Assembly (NCBI RefSeq): GCF_016827605.1
Contig: NZ_JAEPJQ010000003.1
Location: forward strand, 62,001-126,000
Direction of reading: 5' to 3'
Origin: Hyunsoonleella ulvae
Lineage (GTDB): Bacteria; Bacteroidota; Bacteroidia; Flavobacteriales; Flavobacteriaceae
Length of the DNA stretch: 64,000 bases
In this document: one piece after another, positions 1 through 9,214 of the stretch
How the letters are laid out: the number at the start of each line of letters is the position of its first letter
Position numbering within the stretch: the first letter of the stretch is position 1
The notes under the pieces: generated by a model
Databases searched by the model: none
Seen by the model: only the letters and a program-made list of their open reading frames with translations
What the model was told of the DNA's origin: nothing
Made by a program: the position numbers and the translations under genes

Positions 1-121
1 CATTCCAATATTGTGTTAAAATTTGTTTTGCCTTATCATTTTTGGATAAATAAGTATTAACTATCCAATCAATTTTTTCAGATTTTGAGAGTTTAGAAAA
101 ACCAGAAATCGTTTTGCTCAT
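1..121 (-). CDS. Hydroxymethylglutaryl-CoA reductase, degradative type (N-terminal fragment)
   Basis: Only the first 40 codons lie in the window; the gene runs off the left edge. The visible start reads MSKTISGFSKLSKSEKIDW, which I recognise as the N-terminus of the HMG-CoA reductases found in Flavobacteriaceae, usually labelled degradative (class II). The catalytic parts are outside the window, so the call rests on this short stretch and on neighbourhood: this gene commonly sits beside an S9 peptidase in the family, as it does here. An in-frame ATG at 133 would add four residues (MRAT); I preferred the ATG at 121 because the homologous start is MxKTxSGFSKL. It is transcribed divergently from the peptidase gene. 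Confidence 0.72.
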   Translation of the reverse strand, partial: MSKTISGFSKLSKSEKIDWIVNTYLSKNDKAKQILTQYWN

Positions 122-358
122 AGTGGCACGCATTTAAAGTGCAAAGATACTACTCTTGATGCGAAAATTGAGCAAGTATACAAACAGCACGATTTACTGT
201 TAATAATTGTGGTTAATTACATAATTTTTAGTAAACTTGGTATCGCTTTATAAAATAGATGGTTTTTTAGACTAAATGTCTATAATTTGTAATTTTAATT
301 TGAATAAACAGATTGAAATGGAAGTTAAAGAACTGTCAAAAACGATAGCAAAATACGT

Positions 359-2590
359 ATGAAATATTTAAAATTCTCCTTTAGCATTTCTCTGTTTCTC
401 TCCCTTTCACTTTTAGCGCAAACCAAAGAAATTGTTTTAGAAGATATTTGGAGTGGTGGATTTAGAACGGAAAAGATAGATGTTTTACATTCTATGAAAA
501 ACGGACAGCAATATTCGGTTTTTAACTTCGATAGAGCTGCAAGAACCACTTCGGTTGATATTTATGACTATAAAACACTGAAGAAAGTACAAACTTTAGT
601 GTCTTCATCTGATATTCCAGAGCTTAATTATTTTACTGATTATACCTTCAGTGAAGACGAACAAAAAGTATTATTGGCAACAGATGAAGAATCTATTTAC
701 AGAAGGTCTTCGTTAGCTTACTATTATGTTTATGATGTGGAAACTAAAAGTGTTACTAAAGTATCAGATGAAAAAATACAAGAACCAACGTTTTCTCCCG
801 ATGGTACAAAACTAGCTTATGGGTTTAATAACAATCTGTATATTTTAGATTTAATCTCAGAAGAGACGAAACAAATTACTTTTGATGGAGAAAAAAATAA
901 AATTATCAATGGCATTGCCGATTGGGTTTACGAAGAGGAATTTTCAATAGTGCGTGCTTTTAGTTGGAATAAAAACAGCAGTAAAATTGCATTTATACGT
1001 TTTGATGAAACTGATGTACCTGAATTTTCTATGGATATTTATGGTACAGGCTTATACCAAACCCAACAGGTGTTTAAATATCCTAAAGCAGGAGAGAAAA
1101 ATTCTGAAGTCTCCCTTCATGTATATAATATTAACAATGAAGCGTTGACAGCTGTAAAAGTTGATAAAGCGTATACTGATTTTTACATTCCGAGAATTAA
1201 ATGGACAAACGAGACAAACATTTTAAGTGCTCAATTTATGAACCGTCAACAAAACATGTTGGACTTATGGTTTGTTGATACAGAAAAAAACACATCAAAA
1301 ATAGTACTTGATGAAAAGGATAGGGCTTACATAGATATTACCGATAACTTAACTTTTTTAAGCGACAATAGTTTTATTTGGACCAGTGAGAAAGATGGGT
1401 ACAACCATATTTACCATTATGATAAAGATGGAGCTTTAATTAATCAGGTAACCAAGGGTAATTGGGAGGTTACTAATTATTATGGTTATAACGAGAGCAG
1501 CAAAAGTATTTTTTATCAATCTACCGAAAACGGATCTATAAATAGAGATGTATATAGTATTAAATTAAACGGGCGTAATAAAAAACGATTAACGAAAACA
1601 AATGGGACAAATAGTGCTGCGTTTAGTGCAGATTTCTCATATTTTATAAATACATTTTCAAGTGCCACAACCCCACCAGAGTATACTTTAAATAGTGCTT
1701 CATCTGGTAATCTTATCAAGAGTATAAAAGACAATGATAAGCTAGTTCAAAAACTATCAGATTTTAAAACATCAAAAAAAGAATTTAGTACCATACAAGT
1801 AAACGGTAACGATTTAAACATGTGGATGCTTAAACCAGCAAATTTTGATGCTTCAAAAGCATATCCTCTTTTTATGACACAATATTCGGGTCCAGGTTCA
1901 CAGTCGGTTTCCAATAGTTGGAACAGTGCAAATGATTATTGGTTTCAAATGCTAGCACAACAAGGATACGTTGTAGTTTGTGTAGATGGGAGAGGTACTG
2001 GTTTTAAAGGCGCAGCTTTTAAAAAAGTAACGCAAAACGATTTGGGTAAGTATGAAGTTGAAGACCAAATTCAAACAGCAAAACAGTTGGGGGAATTGCC
2101 ATATATTGATGCATCCAGAATAGGTATTTGGGGATGGAGTTATGGTGGGTTTATGAGCAGTAATTGTTTGTTTAAGGGGAATGATGTATTTAAAATGGCT
2201 ATTGCAGTTGCACCAGTAACCAGTTGGCGTTTTTATGATACAATTTATACAGAACGGTATTTAGGGACTCCTCAAAATAACCCGAGTGGTTATGATGATA
2301 ATTCTCCAATTAATCATGTTACTAAACTTAAAGGCGATTTTTTATTGGTACATGGTACAGCAGATGATAATGTACATGCGCAAAACACAATGCGATTGGT
2401 AGAAGCTTTAATACAGGCAGATAAACAATTTGATTGGGCGATGTACCCAGATAAAAATCATGGTATTTACGGCGGAAATACACGATTGCATTTGTATAAA
2501 AAAATGACAAATTTTATCAATGAGACCCTTGGGGATAAAATTGAGAAGAAAAAGACAAAAGATAGGGTGGAATCAAAGATTAAGGGGTAG
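359..2590 (+). CDS. Dipeptidyl peptidase IV, S9 family serine peptidase
   Basis: Secreted or periplasmic serine exopeptidase that removes N-terminal dipeptides, typically X-Pro. A Sec signal peptide covers about residues 1-20 (cleavage after LLAQ). A beta-propeller (DPPIV N-terminal) domain spans roughly 40-480 and the alpha/beta hydrolase domain 500-725. The catalytic triad is visible: Ser594 in GWSYGG, Asp669 in HGTADDNVH and His701 in DKNHGIYGG. The acidic pair that holds the substrate N-terminus in this family is present at residues 192-194 (WVYEEEF). The 743 aa length is normal. The two peptide transporters directly downstream suggest the released dipeptides are imported; that functional link is inference. 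The very C-terminus is Lys-rich. Confidence 0.95.
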   Translation: MKYLKFSFSISLFLSLSLLAQTKEIVLEDIWSGGFRTEKIDVLHSMKNGQQYSVFNFDRAARTTSVDIYDYKTLKKVQTLVSSSDIPELNYFTDYTFSEDEQKVLLATDEESIYRRSSLAYYYVYDVETKSVTKVSDEKIQEPTFSPDGTKLAYGFNNNLYILDLISEETKQITFDGEKNKIINGIADWVYEEEFSIVRAFSWNKNSSKIAFIRFDETDVPEFSMDIYGTGLYQTQQVFKYPKAGEKNSEVSLHVYNINNEALTAVKVDKAYTDFYIPRIKWTNETNILSAQFMNRQQNMLDLWFVDTEKNTSKIVLDEKDRAYIDITDNLTFLSDNSFIWTSEKDGYNHIYHYDKDGALINQVTKGNWEVTNYYGYNESSKSIFYQSTENGSINRDVYSIKLNGRNKKRLTKTNGTNSAAFSADFSYFINTFSSATTPPEYTLNSASSGNLIKSIKDNDKLVQKLSDFKTSKKEFSTIQVNGNDLNMWMLKPANFDASKAYPLFMTQYSGPGSQSVSNSWNSANDYWFQMLAQQGYVVVCVDGRGTGFKGAAFKKVTQNDLGKYEVEDQIQTAKQLGELPYIDASRIGIWGWSYGGFMSSNCLFKGNDVFKMAIAVAPVTSWRFYDTIYTERYLGTPQNNPSGYDDNSPINHVTKLKGDFLLVHGTADDNVHAQNTMRLVEALIQADKQFDWAMYPDKNHGIYGGNTRLHLYKKMTNFINETLGDKIEKKKTKDRVESKIKG

Positions 2591-2631
2591 TTTCAAATTT
2601 TATTTTTCTTAAAACTCTAAAATAGATATTT

Positions 2632-4200
2632 ATGGATTTTGTATTAGGATTAATTATTGTAGGATGGCTTTTTTGTTTAATCTGGATACCTCTTGTAATT
2701 AAAGCAAATTGGAAAATTCATCCTAGGGCACTGTTCGTCTGTTTTTTTGCTGAAATGTGGGAGCGTTTTTCCTACTATGGCATGCGAGCATTGTTAACGC
2801 TTTATATGGTAAAGGTTGTATTTCAGCAAATTTCCAGTGGTGAGGCAGATGTAAAATCTCTGGCTATTTATGGATCATATACCGCATCAATATATCTTGG
2901 GCCTATAATTGGAGGAATAATGGCTGATAAGTATTTAGGGTTTAGAAAAGCTATTTTGCTTGGAGGTATTCTTATAAGTATTGGGCATATAGTATTAGCA
3001 GCTCAAGGGATCGTTGCAGAAACCAATGAATTGTTCTTTTTTGTCGCATTATCATTCATTGTAGTAGGTACTGGCTATTTTAAACCAAATATATCAAGTT
3101 TTTTAGGTAAATTCTATGACCAAGATGATTCTAGAAAAGATTCTGCATATAATATTTTTTATATGGGCATAAACGTAGGTGCTTTTCTTTCAGCATTAAC
3201 ATGTGGATATCTAGGAGAAGAGGTTGGTTGGCACTGGGGATTTGGATTAGCAGGAATAGGGATGCTATTAGGGTTATTTGTGTTTTGGAAGAATTTAAAG
3301 CATTTTGGAAATGAAGGGCTTGTTCCTCAAAAGAAATATGATAACGAAAGTATATTTGCAGGCTTTAGCTTAAATAAATTGATTATACTTTTAAGTTTTA
3401 TCGCAGTGCCATTGTGGGCTTTGCTGTTTAGCTATGATGCAGTTTTTAAATTTGGTTTAACAGGAATTACTATTGCGGTACTGGCTTATCTAATCTATTT
3501 GAGCACCAAATATGAAAATGGATCACGCTTATTAGTAGTTTTAGTACTCTTCTTATTTCATGCTATGTTTTGGGCTTTATTCGAACAAGCAGGAGGATCA
3601 CTTACTTTAATCACAGATAGGTTTGTTGATCGTTCTATTGGTAACTCTGAAATACCAGCTTCTCAATTCCAAGCACTCAATGCATTTTTTATCATTGTGT
3701 TTGCTCCAGTTTTTTCATGGTTATGGATGAAGTTAAATAAACTCAAAAAAGAACCTAGTACACCACTGAAATTTGTATACTCACTGGTCCTACTTGCTAT
3801 TGGATTTTTGGTAATTGTTATGGGTGCTACCTCTGCAATTGCCTCAGGTCAAAAAATTATAATTTGGGCTATTATTTTTATGTATTTGTTTCATACTCTA
3901 GGAGAGCTATGTTTGTCGCCCGTTGGTTTATCTATGATTACTAAACTTTCTCCAGCCGATATTGTGGGCTTTACTATGGGTGCTTGGTTCTTGTCTTATT
4001 CTGTAGGGAATAAAATGGCTACAGAAATTGGTAAACTCATTAGTATTGGCAATCTAGATGAAGGTTCTTCAATGGAGGCACAAATCCAACCTTATGTTGA
4101 TGTTTACCTAAATTGGGGTGTTTACGTAGTTTTAGGATGTGCACTTATTCTTCTTTGTCTTGTTCCTTTATTAAAGAAATTGATGAAGGGCATTAGATAG
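2632..4200 (+). CDS. Peptide MFS transporter (POT/PTR family), first copy
   Basis: Proton-coupled di/tripeptide importer of the inner membrane. The POT signature EMWERFSYYG is near residue 41-50 and a second family motif, FYMGINVGAF, lies around residues 170-180. The 522 aa protein has the many hydrophobic segments expected for a 12-14 helix transporter. The N-terminus has an extra hydrophobic helix ahead of the family signature. The gene starts 41 nt after the DPP-IV gene and ends 24 nt before a second POT gene, so the three look like one operon for hydrolysing oligopeptides and taking up the products. Substrate specificity cannot be read from the sequence. Confidence 0.9.
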   Translation: MDFVLGLIIVGWLFCLIWIPLVIKANWKIHPRALFVCFFAEMWERFSYYGMRALLTLYMVKVVFQQISSGEADVKSLAIYGSYTASIYLGPIIGGIMADKYLGFRKAILLGGILISIGHIVLAAQGIVAETNELFFFVALSFIVVGTGYFKPNISSFLGKFYDQDDSRKDSAYNIFYMGINVGAFLSALTCGYLGEEVGWHWGFGLAGIGMLLGLFVFWKNLKHFGNEGLVPQKKYDNESIFAGFSLNKLIILLSFIAVPLWALLFSYDAVFKFGLTGITIAVLAYLIYLSTKYENGSRLLVVLVLFLFHAMFWALFEQAGGSLTLITDRFVDRSIGNSEIPASQFQALNAFFIIVFAPVFSWLWMKLNKLKKEPSTPLKFVYSLVLLAIGFLVIVMGATSAIASGQKIIIWAIIFMYLFHTLGELCLSPVGLSMITKLSPADIVGFTMGAWFLSYSVGNKMATEIGKLISIGNLDEGSSMEAQIQPYVDVYLNWGVYVVLGCALILLCLVPLLKKLMKGIR

Positions 4201-4224
4201 TAATTATAACTTAATTCATTTATT

Positions 4225-5967
4225 ATGGGCAATAATTCAACAGATCAATTTTTTAAAAGTACAGTTTTAGGACATCCATCTGGATTATTTGTGTTGTTTT
4301 TTACCGAAATGTGGGAACGCTTCTCTTATTATGGAATGCGAGCTTTATTGGTACTGTTTTTAACAGCTTCATTGATGGAAGAAGGATGGGGTTGGCCTCG
4401 TGAACATGCTATGGCCTTGTTTGGCTCTTATGTGGGTTTAGTCTATTTGTCTACTATGATGGGAGGCTATTTTGCAGATAAAATCATAGGTTTTAGATTA
4501 GCTGTTGTTGTCGGTGCTTTACTTATGACTTTGGGACATGCATCTATGGCAATAGAAACCTCTTGGTCTATATATCTTGGTTTAGGTCTTTTAGTTATTG
4601 GAAATGGGTTTTTTAAACCTAATATGACTTCTATTATTTCTGAAATGTATAAAGACAGGCCTGAAAAAAAAGATGGTGCGTATACTATCTTCTATATGGG
4701 CGTTAATGCTGGAGCTTTTTTAGGAATTCTACTTTGTGGTTATTTAGGAGAGAAAGTTGGTTGGAGTTTAGGTTTTGGTTTGGCAGGTATTTTTATGCTC
4801 TTTGGTTTGATTCAATTTTGGCTTGCTCAAAATATTTTTGGTACTATAGGATTAAAACCTAAGAAGGATGACAAAAATTCTATTGAAGCCCTTGATAATG
4901 ACAAAAGGGTGCCGTTTACTTCTTGGCAATTAATTTTAATATTTTTAATGATAGCCCTCGGGTTATTATGGATTATTAATGCTCCAGTTGCAACGATAAC
5001 AGGTGGTAAGTTTGATATATTTAATTTTTTAGGTTCAAGTGGTAATAACATCGCAATATTAACAGCTCTGGGATTATTTCTTATATTATTGATTTATAGG
5101 TTTACCCAGTATTCCAATATAACAAGAGATAGGTTAATAGCTGTGTCTTTCTTTGCTTTATTATCAGTCTTTTTTTGGGCTATTTTTGAACAATCTCCAG
5201 GTACATTAACCATTTTTGCTAAAGACTATACAGATAGAACCTTGGATGGATCTTCTGCTACTATTTTTAGAATTGTGAATTCGTTAATGACTATTGTTCC
5301 ATTATCCATTATAACTTGGGTTTTGTATTTGCTGTTCAAGCAAACCTATGGGAAATATAGTTTGTCAAATATTGTTTTAAGTATAAGTTTCCTTATAGTT
5401 TGGATAATAGCAATATGGATGTTAGTTGATCAGTTTAATGATGACAATCTAGAGATACCAGCCTCATGGTTTAGCGTTTTAAATTCTCTATTTATTATCA
5501 CATTAGCACCATTATTTTCAAAATGGTGGGAAAGTAAATATAATCCATCCGCAAATGGGAAATATGGTATAGGGATGTTATTGTTAGGTTTAGGTATGGC
5601 GTGTGTAGCATTTGGAGCTATGGGTATAGAGCCTGGCGCTAAAACAGCATCAGTAAGCATGGTTTGGCTTGTTTTAGTTTATCTATTTCATACCATGGGT
5701 GAACTATGTATATCTCCAGTAGGTTTATCTTATGTAAGTAAATTAGTTCCAGCTAGAATGATAGCATTTATGTTTGGGGTTTGGTATTTAGCTATAGCTA
5801 TTGGTATGAAAGGTGCAGGGGTTTTTGGAGAAAACGTAGATAAGATAGCTGATGAGAATGGAATAAGCTATTTTTTCTGGATATTAACTATAATATCAAT
5901 CATCGCTGGAGTGATTTCTATTTTATTTCAACCTATCATAAAAAAACTAATGCACGGGGTACGTTAA
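4225..5967 (+). CDS. Peptide MFS transporter (POT/PTR family), second copy
   Basis: Second POT-family proton/peptide symporter, 580 aa. It carries the same EMWERFSYYG signature close to its N-terminus (about residues 29-38) and the FYMGVNAGAF motif further on. It is about 58 residues longer than its neighbour, mainly from a longer central region with an extra hydrophobic stretch. The two proteins are clearly related but far from identical, so this is an old duplication rather than a recent one. It is the last gene of the DPP-IV operon and is followed by a strong intrinsic terminator. Different substrate ranges for the two copies are plausible but not shown. Confidence 0.9.
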   Translation: MGNNSTDQFFKSTVLGHPSGLFVLFFTEMWERFSYYGMRALLVLFLTASLMEEGWGWPREHAMALFGSYVGLVYLSTMMGGYFADKIIGFRLAVVVGALLMTLGHASMAIETSWSIYLGLGLLVIGNGFFKPNMTSIISEMYKDRPEKKDGAYTIFYMGVNAGAFLGILLCGYLGEKVGWSLGFGLAGIFMLFGLIQFWLAQNIFGTIGLKPKKDDKNSIEALDNDKRVPFTSWQLILIFLMIALGLLWIINAPVATITGGKFDIFNFLGSSGNNIAILTALGLFLILLIYRFTQYSNITRDRLIAVSFFALLSVFFWAIFEQSPGTLTIFAKDYTDRTLDGSSATIFRIVNSLMTIVPLSIITWVLYLLFKQTYGKYSLSNIVLSISFLIVWIIAIWMLVDQFNDDNLEIPASWFSVLNSLFIITLAPLFSKWWESKYNPSANGKYGIGMLLLGLGMACVAFGAMGIEPGAKTASVSMVWLVLVYLFHTMGELCISPVGLSYVSKLVPARMIAFMFGVWYLAIAIGMKGAGVFGENVDKIADENGISYFFWILTIISIIAGVISILFQPIIKKLMHGVR

Positions 5968-5992
5968 TCGAAAAAAGCGTTAAAAAACAATC

Positions 5993-6020
5993 AAAAAACA
6001 CCTTTTTAGGTGCTTTTTTT
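5993..6020 (+). terminator. Intrinsic terminator of the peptidase/peptide-transporter operon
   Basis: A stem CACCT/AGGTG with a TTTT loop is preceded by six A and followed by C and seven T. It sits 25 nt after the stop of the second POT gene and is a textbook rho-independent terminator. Confidence 0.85.
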
Positions 6021-6054
6021 GTAAGTTCGGTATATCATTTGCAACAAATTGAGC

Positions 6055-6603
6055 ATGAGAAATTTAGTTTTAATAGTAGCAATTACGCTTTTAACCTCCG
6101 TTTCTGGAATAGCGCAAGAGATAAATTGGGTAACGCTAGAGGAAGCGATTGAGCTACAAAAGGAGACCCCAAAAAAAATTATGATGGACGTTTATACCGT
6201 TTGGTGTGGCCCATGTAAAATGTTGGATAAAAATACATTTCACAACGCTGATGTTGTAGCATATGTAAATAAGAATTATTATGCCGTTAAGTTTAATGGT
6301 GAGGGGAATGATGTGGTTAAGTACAAGGATAAATCGTTTGCTAACCCTAACTATAGTGAAGCAAGAGCAAAAACACGAAATAGTGCGCATGAACTAGCAA
6401 GATATTTACAGATAAGTGCTTATCCAACAATTGTGTTTTTTGATGAAAAAGCCGATGTAATAGCTCCAATACGAGGGTATCAGCAACCCAAACAATTAGA
6501 GTTGTACCTAAAGCTATTTAAAAATGATGATCATAAAGACATTAAAACTCAAGAAGATTTTAATGAGTATTACAAAGCTTTTAAAGCAGAATTTGAAGGC
6601 TAA
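6055..6603 (+). CDS. Periplasmic thioredoxin-family protein
   Basis: Thiol-disulfide oxidoreductase of the thioredoxin fold. The active site WCGPC is present with Cys51 and Cys54 (numbered from the ATG at 6055), and the cis-Pro is in SAYPTIVFF. A signal peptide covers about residues 1-20 (cleavage after GIA-Q), so it acts outside the cytoplasm. Between active site and cis-Pro there is an insertion of roughly 30 residues compared with a plain thioredoxin, as in the Bacteroidota periplasmic reductases. The ATG at 6055 is chosen over an in-frame TTG two codons upstream because it gives a clean signal peptide. The gene converges with comEC, with 3 nt between the stops. Partner proteins are unknown. 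Confidence 0.85.
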   Translation: MRNLVLIVAITLLTSVSGIAQEINWVTLEEAIELQKETPKKIMMDVYTVWCGPCKMLDKNTFHNADVVAYVNKNYYAVKFNGEGNDVVKYKDKSFANPNYSEARAKTRNSAHELARYLQISAYPTIVFFDEKADVIAPIRGYQQPKQLELYLKLFKNDDHKDIKTQEDFNEYYKAFKAEFEG

Positions 6604-6606
6604 GAA

Positions 6607-8646
6607 TTAATAACTAATAACATAGGCTCCCTTTTTACCAGTTTGATGAAAAGGGAGTTTTTTGTTTTTACAAATAGATTCCCAGCGTTCTAAGTAAGAT
6701 TTATAATTACTACCATCAGCAATAATCATTTTAGGTTTTAAGGTATTAATTAGCCGTTCTAAATTTAGTTTAGGAGATTGTCTCAAAAGCACATAATCAG
6801 GTTTTAGTGTTGTTACTTTATATACTGCAGTACTGTCAATAACCAAAACCTTTTTCGATCCTAAAACAAAAAAAGAAGGAATAGTGTCGTACACAGTATT
6901 TTTTATGTGCGTTTTAACCTTAAAATCCTCAATTATTTTGTGTGTAGGTAGTGCAATACCATCAATATCATGACTTACTTTAATCTGGTTATTAAAAACT
7001 TGCCCAATCACACTGTTTCTGCTTTTATGAAATACAATAAACTGTTTTTCCGGTTTAGTGTATTTGGTATAGATAAAAGCACTTTGTACTAAAATTATAG
7101 CTATTAAAGCATATTTTAAGTTTGAATGATTCTTCCTGAAAAACCATCTAAAACTTGTAATGATAAGTGCATAAAACACCAAAACATATAAGAAGCTAAA
7201 AGAGATATCTTTAACTAAAAACGATTCTTGGTGGGATACCCAACTTACAAAACGGTTCATTATGCTTATAATAGAACCAAAAATAGAAGCTAATACCTGG
7301 GGGAGTAGATTTAAAAGCGCAAGCAGGATAATTAAAAGTCCTAGCCCTAAAATTAGCCCTAAAAAAGGAATAATAACCAGGTTAGAAACAAAGAATAGTA
7401 AAGGAAACTGATGGAAATAGTATAAGCTTAGCGGTAAAATACCAAATTGTGCAGCAACCGTAACGGTAAGCGTATGCCAATATTTATCTAATAACCAGTT
7501 TTTGGGTTGCCAAAGTTTATATAGAACAGGATCTAAGCTAACAATTGCAAAAACAGCCATATAGCTCAATTGAAATCCTACATCAAACAGAAAAAGAGGT
7601 TTAAACAATAGAATGATAAGTATGGAGATGGTAAGGGTGTTGTAGATATTTGTTGGACGGTTTAAATTCATGCCAATAGCAACAATACTAAACATGGTAA
7701 CGGCTCTTGTAACAGAGGCAGATAACCCCGCGATAATAGCAAAACCCCAAAGTATTAAAACTAATAAAATGGTCTTAATTAATTTACCATGTTTTAGTTT
7801 TTCCAGAGGTTTCAACACAAAGCTCAGGATAAGCAGAATAATACCAACGTGCAAACCAGATACCGCTAAAATATGTATCGCACCAGCATTGGTGTAATTT
7901 GTATAAACTTCCTTACTAATATCTTGGCGCTGCCCAAGTAATAATGCATTAATTATAGCTAATTCATCAGGCTTAAAATTGAATGGTTTTAGCTTAGAAT
8001 TTACATGTGTTCTAAAGGTATTTGCTAATCCAAAAACTGTAGTTTTAACGTTTCCAAGCTTCAGTAGAGAAGAGGTGTCAATAAATAACTGATGAAAGAT
8101 GTATTTCTTTTTAAGGTAAGCTTTATAGTTAAACTGACCTGGATTTAAAGCTCCAGTAAGGTGTTTAAAGTTGGTTCTAACAAGGTAAGTCTCATCTACG
8201 TCCAATGGATGTATCGTACTATCTTTTTGAATATTTAAAAGTGTTTTTCCTGTGGCTTTATTGTCGTCAACTTTAAGGATGTCGATGATATATTTGTCAT
8301 GATAATTTCCTGATTTTAATACCTCTCTAACTTGAAAATATATGGTATTTGGAGTTACTGTATCTTCAGAAATATGATTTGAATAATGGTTTGAAAAATG
8401 TACTTCATTATGAAGATTTACACTAAGCACACCCGCATTGGTCATGCAAAAAAACGCAACCAGACCAAACCATAAATTTTTAGTAAATTGTTGTTTTTGA
8501 ATGATGTATAAAACAAATAAAACAGCAATAGAAAGTGCATTTAAAACTATTGAAGTATAAAGTCCAATTGAAAAATAGTACCCGAGTAAAATACCAAGTA
8601 CTAAAAAAAAAGTAAGTTTTATTATGGTAAAGTTGAGCAGTTTCAT
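6607..8646 (-). CDS. comEC: ComEC/Rec2-family DNA-uptake channel protein
   Basis: Inner-membrane protein of the ComEC family, which in competent bacteria carries single-stranded DNA into the cytoplasm. An N-terminal membrane pair and soluble domain (DUF4131 type, to about residue 200) precede the Competence domain, whose hallmark LAVSGLHVGII lies near residues 255-265, followed by many membrane helices to about residue 510. The last 140 residues occupy the place of the metallo-beta-lactamase domain, but no HxHxDH metal motif is visible, so that domain is shortened and probably without nuclease activity. It is the last gene of the surE-lpxB operon and lies 22 nt after the NlpC/P60 gene. Competence itself is not demonstrated here. 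Confidence 0.88.
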   Translation of the reverse strand: MKLLNFTIIKLTFFLVLGILLGYYFSIGLYTSIVLNALSIAVLFVLYIIQKQQFTKNLWFGLVAFFCMTNAGVLSVNLHNEVHFSNHYSNHISEDTVTPNTIYFQVREVLKSGNYHDKYIIDILKVDDNKATGKTLLNIQKDSTIHPLDVDETYLVRTNFKHLTGALNPGQFNYKAYLKKKYIFHQLFIDTSSLLKLGNVKTTVFGLANTFRTHVNSKLKPFNFKPDELAIINALLLGQRQDISKEVYTNYTNAGAIHILAVSGLHVGIILLILSFVLKPLEKLKHGKLIKTILLVLILWGFAIIAGLSASVTRAVTMFSIVAIGMNLNRPTNIYNTLTISILIILLFKPLFLFDVGFQLSYMAVFAIVSLDPVLYKLWQPKNWLLDKYWHTLTVTVAAQFGILPLSLYYFHQFPLLFFVSNLVIIPFLGLILGLGLLIILLALLNLLPQVLASIFGSIISIMNRFVSWVSHQESFLVKDISFSFLYVLVFYALIITSFRWFFRKNHSNLKYALIAIILVQSAFIYTKYTKPEKQFIVFHKSRNSVIGQVFNNQIKVSHDIDGIALPTHKIIEDFKVKTHIKNTVYDTIPSFFVLGSKKVLVIDSTAVYKVTTLKPDYVLLRQSPKLNLERLINTLKPKMIIADGSNYKSYLERWESICKNKKLPFHQTGKKGAYVISY

Positions 8647-8668
8647 CTGCTACAAGATAATAAAGAAC

Positions 8669-9208
8669 TTATAAAACACGTCTTACTTCAACAAAAGCCG
8701 ATTTCCAATAGTCATCATTAATAGAAGAAATTATAACACCTTTTGAAGTAGTGGCATGAATAAAGTAAATGTTATTATTTTTTATTTCAACCACTAAACC
8801 TACATGGTTAATGGAGCCTCTTCGGTTTTTACCTGTTTTAAAAAAGAGTAGATCTCCCTTTAAAGTTTCTTTAAGCTGAATTTTTTTGCCTTTTTTAGCC
8901 ATATCCCTAGAAATTCTTGGCAGGTATATATGATGGGCTTTAAAAGATTCGTAAACCAATCCAGAACAGTCCATACCTCTTTTTGTAGTGCCGCCCCATT
9001 TATAGCGCGTGCCTAAAAACTGCTTGGAATAATCTACAATTTTTGATGATGTAGATGTGTTTTCTTTAATGTTAGGATTTGTAGTAGTTGATGTAGCAGT
9101 GTTTCGTGCTTCAACCTTTGGTTTTTTAGTTACAACCTTTGGACGTTTTGATGATTTACAATTGCTCAATCCCAACAACAAGATAACTAACAACAGATAG
9201 TTTTTCAT
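8669..9208 (-). CDS. NlpC/P60 (C40) cell-wall peptidase lipoprotein
   Basis: Predicted gamma-D-glutamyl-diamino acid endopeptidase that cleaves peptidoglycan stem peptides. The lipobox LSNC makes Cys17 the lipidated residue. A Ser/Thr/Lys-rich linker follows to about residue 55, then the NlpC/P60 domain. The catalytic triad is visible as Cys81 in DCSGLVYESF, His135 in NHVGLV and His151 in FIHATT. The 179 aa length is typical for single-domain members. It sits 6 nt after the lpxB stop and is probably co-transcribed, matching a shared envelope-biogenesis theme. The exact bond cleaved is inferred from the family only. Confidence 0.9.
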   Translation of the reverse strand: MKNYLLLVILLLGLSNCKSSKRPKVVTKKPKVEARNTATSTTTNPNIKENTSTSSKIVDYSKQFLGTRYKWGGTTKRGMDCSGLVYESFKAHHIYLPRISRDMAKKGKKIQLKETLKGDLLFFKTGKNRRGSINHVGLVVEIKNNNIYFIHATTSKGVIISSINDDYWKSAFVEVRRVL

Positions 9209-9214
9209 AAAAGA

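Noticed and set aside
6030-6048. TATATCATTTG in front of the thioredoxin gene as a -7 promoter box
   Set aside because: The spacing is TA-NNN-TTTG, one base longer than the consensus, and no -33 element was found.
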